DNA of 64,000 nucleotides from an uncultured Phascolarctobacterium sp. (GTDB lineage: Bacteria; Bacillota; Negativicutes; Acidaminococcales; Acidaminococcaceae), in contig CAJKLD010000007.1 in the NCBI GenBank assembly GCA_905200645.1, positions 15,524 to 79,523 of the forward strand, read 5' to 3'. The notes under the pieces were generated by a model that worked only from the letters and a program-made list of their open reading frames with translations, did no database searches and had not been told where the DNA came from. Made by a program: the position numbers and the translations under genes. Positions 60,160-64,000 of the stretch are shown here, in pieces. Every line of letters starts with the position of its first letter. Position 1 is the stretch's first letter.

Positions 60160-61377
60160 ATGACATATCTAATAGTGCTTTTGCCAATTTTTGCCCAATT
60201 AGCATCAATATTGCCTTATATTTCATTAGGGGAATTATTACTAATACCTTTCATTATCTGGAATATATTAGTTTTAAAAAAGTTCAGATTACCCAAGGGA
60301 ATCCTTATATTTTATGGTATTCCCATTTTATTAACTTTAATAACGTCTCCATTTAATGATTTTTTTCAATGGAAAGATGCTTGTACTGTTATTGCAAGAA
60401 TAGTATATTATATTACATTAATAAGCGTTGCTTATTCTTGTTTTAATATTGAAAGAGCAAGTAAATGTTATTTTATTGTTGGCATGATGTCAGCTATTTA
60501 TCTATTTATGCAGGTGGTTCTTTATTACGGATGGGGATATTTATTACCAATTCCTAGAACATTTTCTGAATTTTTGTTTTCTTATTCTGACAGTATTCTT
60601 GCATTTGATTATTTCTCCATCTTTGGTTTCCGGCCGGCTTCCATTTTTACTGAACCAAGTTATTACGCAGATTATATAGCACCATTAATTGCAATATTGC
60701 TATTTTCTGAGGACAATAATCATTATATAAAAAACCTAGGAATGAAAAAGCGTATTTTTTCTGCAGTCTTTTTATCAATTACATTACTTCTATCTACGTC
60801 AAATATGGGAGTTCTTTATGCAATCATTTTATGGTCTTCATTTTTGTTTGTAGGAAATAAAGTAATATTAACAATCACTCAAAGAATAATCATATCTTTT
60901 TGTTTTTTGATTATTGTTGCATCATTATATGCAAATGGAAATTTTGATTTTTTAATCAATAGATTATTTTCTGGAGGATCTTTGGGAGCAAGATTTATAC
61001 GTGGATTTATTATTTTTGGTCACATGGATTTTTTCAGTCAATTGTTTGGAATTGGATTAAATAATGTAGAGAACTTTGTTAGATATTATTCAATTTATAC
61101 ACCATATGATGAACAGGACTTAGGATATACCATAACACTGACTAATCGCATAATCACAACCGGATGTATTGGACTTTCAGCATTAATAACATCTTTATGT
61201 ATTTGGTTCAAGAATTATTCTAAAAATTTACAGATGGTCTTATTAATAATTATTAGTGCAACATTCATGTTTGCAAATGGAGAATATACTTATGGTTTTC
61301 CTTTTTTGTTTATTATGGTATTAAAAAGTGAAACAATAACAAAGGCAATCAATTTTTCTAGTGATAAAATATCTTAA
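60160..61377 (+). CDS. Wzy-like polysaccharide polymerase
   Basis: An integral membrane protein of 405 residues with roughly ten to twelve hydrophobic helices and a long periplasmic loop. The loop motif RPASIFTEPSYYADYIAPL is typical of O-antigen/capsule polymerases. No sequence signature beyond topology and this motif is available, which is usual for the family. The position beside a flippase supports the role of joining repeat units outside the membrane. A weak AAAGGAA ribosome site precedes the ATG. Confidence 0.8.
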   Translation: MTYLIVLLPIFAQLASILPYISLGELLLIPFIIWNILVLKKFRLPKGILIFYGIPILLTLITSPFNDFFQWKDACTVIARIVYYITLISVAYSCFNIERASKCYFIVGMMSAIYLFMQVVLYYGWGYLLPIPRTFSEFLFSYSDSILAFDYFSIFGFRPASIFTEPSYYADYIAPLIAILLFSEDNNHYIKNLGMKKRIFSAVFLSITLLLSTSNMGVLYAIILWSSFLFVGNKVILTITQRIIISFCFLIIVASLYANGNFDFLINRLFSGGSLGARFIRGFIIFGHMDFFSQLFGIGLNNVENFVRYYSIYTPYDEQDLGYTITLTNRIITTGCIGLSALITSLCIWFKNYSKNLQMVLLIIISATFMFANGEYTYGFPFLFIMVLKSETITKAINFSSDKIS

Positions 61378-61407
61378 TTTAATAAATATATGGAGAATGT
61401 ATGCTTT

Positions 61408-62928
61408 ATGCATTTAAACAAAAAAATGGTTAGATCAAGCAGTTTAGGTTCTTCAGTTTTAATTGTAGTTGTTTTAGCCATTATGACTAAAGCAATAGGT
61501 TTTATTAAACAAATAGTTATCGCATCAGTCTTTGGTGCGAACGCTCAAACTGATGCTTTTTACCTAGCCTTTGGACTAATAACAAGTATAACGTATGCTA
61601 TATTCTATGCAATCAACGTTGTTCTTATTCCACATTGTCAAAAACTTAGAATAAAAACTCACCAATTGTCAGCTTTTATTTCAAACGCCTTATTCTTGTT
61701 TCTAATTATAACTATAGGCTTGTCTATAATCTTATTTTATTATTCAGACAGTATATCATCACTTTTAGTTAGTCCTTCATCACAGATTTCAATTAAAGAT
61801 ATATCGCATTATTTCGTATTGCTTTTACCTATTCTTACCTTAGGTTGTATAAATACAGTTCTTGGTTCCGTTATGGAGGCAAACAAAATTTTTACATATA
61901 GCAAGAGCTTAGGTGTAATCATCAGTGTTTGTATAATTTTGAGCGTCCTTCTATTCAATGAACTAATTTATTTAGACTGTTTAGTACTAGGAATATTGGT
62001 AGGATATGGTATTCAACTAGTTATTTTATTCTTTTCAATAAAAAAACTAATTCAATTCAAACGGCCCAATGTAAAAAATAATTTTTATATAAAAAACTTG
62101 TTATTTTCAATATTTCCTCTTTTATTAGGGAATAGTATATATGAATTCAATAAAACCATAGATAGATTTCTATCTACTGGTTTTTCAATAGGTAGTGCGT
62201 CCGCTTTATCATATGGTCAATCACTATTTGATAGCTTATGCGCATTAACTATAACAAGTGTGATATCTGTATTATTTTCGTATGCATCAGATTTTGTTTC
62301 TAATAACAGATTCGAAAAGCTTATAGAGACAATTGATAAATGTATAATTTACTTGTATATTTTAATAATGCCTATAGCATTTTTAATTATAATTAATGGA
62401 TACTATATTGTTCGAATTATATATGGATATGGGCTTTTTGACAATCATGCTATATATAATACTTACCTTGTATTGTGTGGTTACGCAATAGGATTACCGT
62501 TTTTAATTCTAAGAGAAATATTCACAAAAATTCATTTTGCGTTCCAAGATACAAAAAACCCTACAAAAAATAGTATATTAGCTGTTTTAGTTAATATTAT
62601 TGCTAGTATTATTCTATCACGATTTATGGGAATAATAGGAATTACTATTGCAACATCGTTTGCTTATGCCATATCTTCTTTTTTAATGATTATTTCTTTA
62701 AAAAAACACTTGAAGTATTCTTTCAATCCTATATTGCCTAAAGTATCTAAAATCTTAATTTCATTGCTTTTAACGGCTGTTTTGAATCTGTTTTTGAATT
62801 ATTTTCATGCACATCAGATCTTGATCATATTTATTTCTGTAATTTCATATTTTGTTATACTTTATCTATTTAGATTAGAAGAACTTGTATATCTATATTT
62901 TAAAGTAAGGGGGATAATTCTAAAATGA
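61408..62928 (+). CDS. MurJ/MviN-type lipid-linked oligosaccharide flippase (Wzx role)
   Basis: A multispanning MOP-superfamily flippase of about 506 residues with around 14 hydrophobic helices. The N-terminal AIMTKAIGFIKQIVIASVFG followed by ANAQTDAFYLAF is the MurJ signature, and REIFTKIHFAFQDTKNPTKN matches the MurJ C-terminal lobe. Within a polysaccharide cluster it most likely exports the undecaprenyl-linked repeat unit, replacing a classical Wzx. The ATG at 61390 includes the ATGGAG ribosome site, so the ATG at 61408 is preferred with moderate certainty. It overlaps licD by four bases. Confidence 0.85.
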   Translation: MHLNKKMVRSSSLGSSVLIVVVLAIMTKAIGFIKQIVIASVFGANAQTDAFYLAFGLITSITYAIFYAINVVLIPHCQKLRIKTHQLSAFISNALFLFLIITIGLSIILFYYSDSISSLLVSPSSQISIKDISHYFVLLLPILTLGCINTVLGSVMEANKIFTYSKSLGVIISVCIILSVLLFNELIYLDCLVLGILVGYGIQLVILFFSIKKLIQFKRPNVKNNFYIKNLLFSIFPLLLGNSIYEFNKTIDRFLSTGFSIGSASALSYGQSLFDSLCALTITSVISVLFSYASDFVSNNRFEKLIETIDKCIIYLYILIMPIAFLIIINGYYIVRIIYGYGLFDNHAIYNTYLVLCGYAIGLPFLILREIFTKIHFAFQDTKNPTKNSILAVLVNIIASIILSRFMGIIGITIATSFAYAISSFLMIISLKKHLKYSFNPILPKVSKILISLLLTAVLNLFLNYFHAHQILIIFISVISYFVILYLFRLEELVYLYFKVRGIILK

Positions 62929-63746
62929 ATTTAGATAAAAAACAAGAAGAAGAATTTAGAATAGCTATTCTAAAACATTTAGCAGGATTTTGCGAAGCCA
63001 ATAATATAGCATATTTTCTAGCGTATGGAAGCCTCTTGGGCGCAATCAGAGAGAAAAAAATGATACCATGGGATTATGATATTGATATTATGATGCCGAG
63101 ACCAGATTTTCAGAAATTTATTAGTATATATCCTGAGTTCAATAAAGTCAAAAACTACAGATTACAGTATTTTAGTATAAATCATAAATTTACATCACGT
63201 ATAGCTATTCTAGAGGATCTTAATACGATTAATTCTACTGATTATACGTTAGATGAGAACGATCCATTAAAAAGAATTAGTGTGGAAATATATCCAATTG
63301 ATGGGGTTTCCGATATATATATTACTTATATAATCAATCTTTATATTTTAAAATTCTTAAATTATATATGTAAAGCAAAAACAGCTAACTATGATGCAAC
63401 CAGAAGCATATTAAAGAATATTGTCATTTTTATTTTAGCTTGCCTAAGTAAGCCGGTAGGTATCCACAGTATTATTAAATTCATCCATTATCTTTCACAA
63501 AAACACTCATTTAATGATGCAAGCTATGTTGGTACTCTATGTATAGGGGATAAGTTATATGTAGAAAAAAGTATATATAATGAATTTATATATACATACT
63601 TCGAAAACAGTATGTATAGAGTACCTAAAGAATATGATAAATGGTTGACCATGAGGTATGGTGATTATATGAAGAAACCATCAAAAGAAGCGATAGAACA
63701 TAGTTTGAAATTAAGAAATTTTTATAATTACAGTTCTCTGGATTAG
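62925..63746 (+). CDS. LicD-family phosphotransferase
   Basis: A nucleotidyltransferase-fold enzyme that in known members transfers phosphocholine or a similar phospho-alcohol from a CDP donor to a glycan. The 273-residue protein has FLAYGSLLGAIREKKMIPWD followed by DIDIMMPR (the catalytic metal-binding Asp pair) and ISVEIYPIDGVSD. It ends with the DKWLTMRYGDYMKKP motif seen in LicD proteins. No licA, licB or licC choline genes are in the window, so the substituent is unknown. ATGA overlap with the flippase gene. Confidence 0.87.
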   Translation: MNLDKKQEEEFRIAILKHLAGFCEANNIAYFLAYGSLLGAIREKKMIPWDYDIDIMMPRPDFQKFISIYPEFNKVKNYRLQYFSINHKFTSRIAILEDLNTINSTDYTLDENDPLKRISVEIYPIDGVSDIYITYIINLYILKFLNYICKAKTANYDATRSILKNIVIFILACLSKPVGIHSIIKFIHYLSQKHSFNDASYVGTLCIGDKLYVEKSIYNEFIYTYFENSMYRVPKEYDKWLTMRYGDYMKKPSKEAIEHSLKLRNFYNYSSLD

Positions 63747-63794
63747 TATATATTGCTTCCGTTGCCTTCCTACTATAAATTATCATACCATTAA

Positions 63795-63962
63795 GAACAT
63801 ACTGGCACGCTGTTACGGGAAGTACAGATAGCCCTGAACAACGACTGCTCGAAGCGCACCATTAGGCGGTGTCTACAAATCTATAAAGCCAAGGGCTTTG
63901 AAGTCTTGAAGCCCAAATCCAAAACGATAACGTATAATAAGTTGCGCAAATTCAATTCATAA
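63795..63962 (+). pseudogene. Transposase/integrase helix-turn-helix remnant
   Basis: A startless open stretch of about 55 codons containing LLREVQIALNNDCSKRTIRR and CLQIYKAKGFEVLKPKSK, ending at TAA. This resembles the N-terminal helix-turn-helix of DDE-type integrases or transposases. Its base composition is higher in GC than the polysaccharide genes beside it. It marks an insertion-sequence scar at the 3' edge of the locus. The family is not certain. Confidence 0.4.
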
Positions 63963-64000
63963 AAAAATAGACATAGAACTTACCTTTGCTTACAATTAAG

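Overview
The window looks like a chromosomal stretch of a low-to-moderate GC Firmicute. A member of the Negativicutes (Acidaminococcaceae or Phascolarctobacterium-like) is my best guess, but no 16S gene is present to prove it. Firmicute traits are CodY, the dprA-topA-trmFO-xerC-codY gene order, a clostridial-type single-chain PurL, a lysine riboswitch ahead of dapB-asd-lysC-dapA, a class A-like RNase P RNA, HydF and strong intrinsic terminators.

Layout. 1-6.7 kb: a partial glutamine-dependent NAD synthetase (minus strand), YbaK, threonine synthase and larB-larE-larC for the nickel-pincer cofactor, with an extremely His-rich LarC. 6.8-11.5 kb: an unrecognised 520-residue protein, a zinc-ribbon membrane protein, PNPase and dUTPase. 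11.6-16.4 kb: a promoter, lysine riboswitch and terminator controlling dapB-asd-lysC-dapA and a translationally coupled CGGC-domain protein. 16.5-23 kb: PurL, then HydF and a nicotinate phosphoribosyltransferase-like gene on the minus strand. 23-31 kb: an MGDG-synthase-like glycosyltransferase, then dprA-topA-trmFO-xerC-codY, where hslVU is missing from the usual Bacillus-type order. 31-38 kb: transketolase, overlapping thiD-thiM-thiE, an EF-G paralogue whose P-loop lysine is replaced by threonine, and rnpB. 38-45.6 kb: a polyprenyl-phosphate-type glycosyltransferase, an NlpC/P60 hydrolase, tRNA-Pro/Gly/Arg, a ribbon-helix-helix protein, an M16C peptidase, an SseB-macrodomain fusion and LexA.

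From about 45.8 to 48.8 kb the sequence changes character. It holds small phage-like ORFs with a different codon style, a gene apparently split by a decayed IS3 remnant, a truncated M15-type peptidase and an acidic orphan protein. From 48.8 kb to the end is an AT-rich surface-polysaccharide locus: a WbaP-type phosphoglycosyl transferase, two GT4 glycosyltransferases, a heparinase II/III-like protein, WecB and WecC (UDP-ManNAcA), an acyltransferase, a NodB-type deacetylase, a Wzy polymerase, a MurJ/Wzx flippase and LicD. A three-gene ASCH / unknown tail-anchored / GNAT cassette sits between the phosphoglycosyl transferase and the first glycosyltransferase. It is the best candidate here for an undescribed system. 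The window ends with a transposase or integrase remnant.

The core-genome part is compact. Many hairpin terminators and consensus -35/-10 promoters can be read directly. Where the ribosome-binding site lies inside the longest ORF, the start codon was moved downstream, and each such case is noted.
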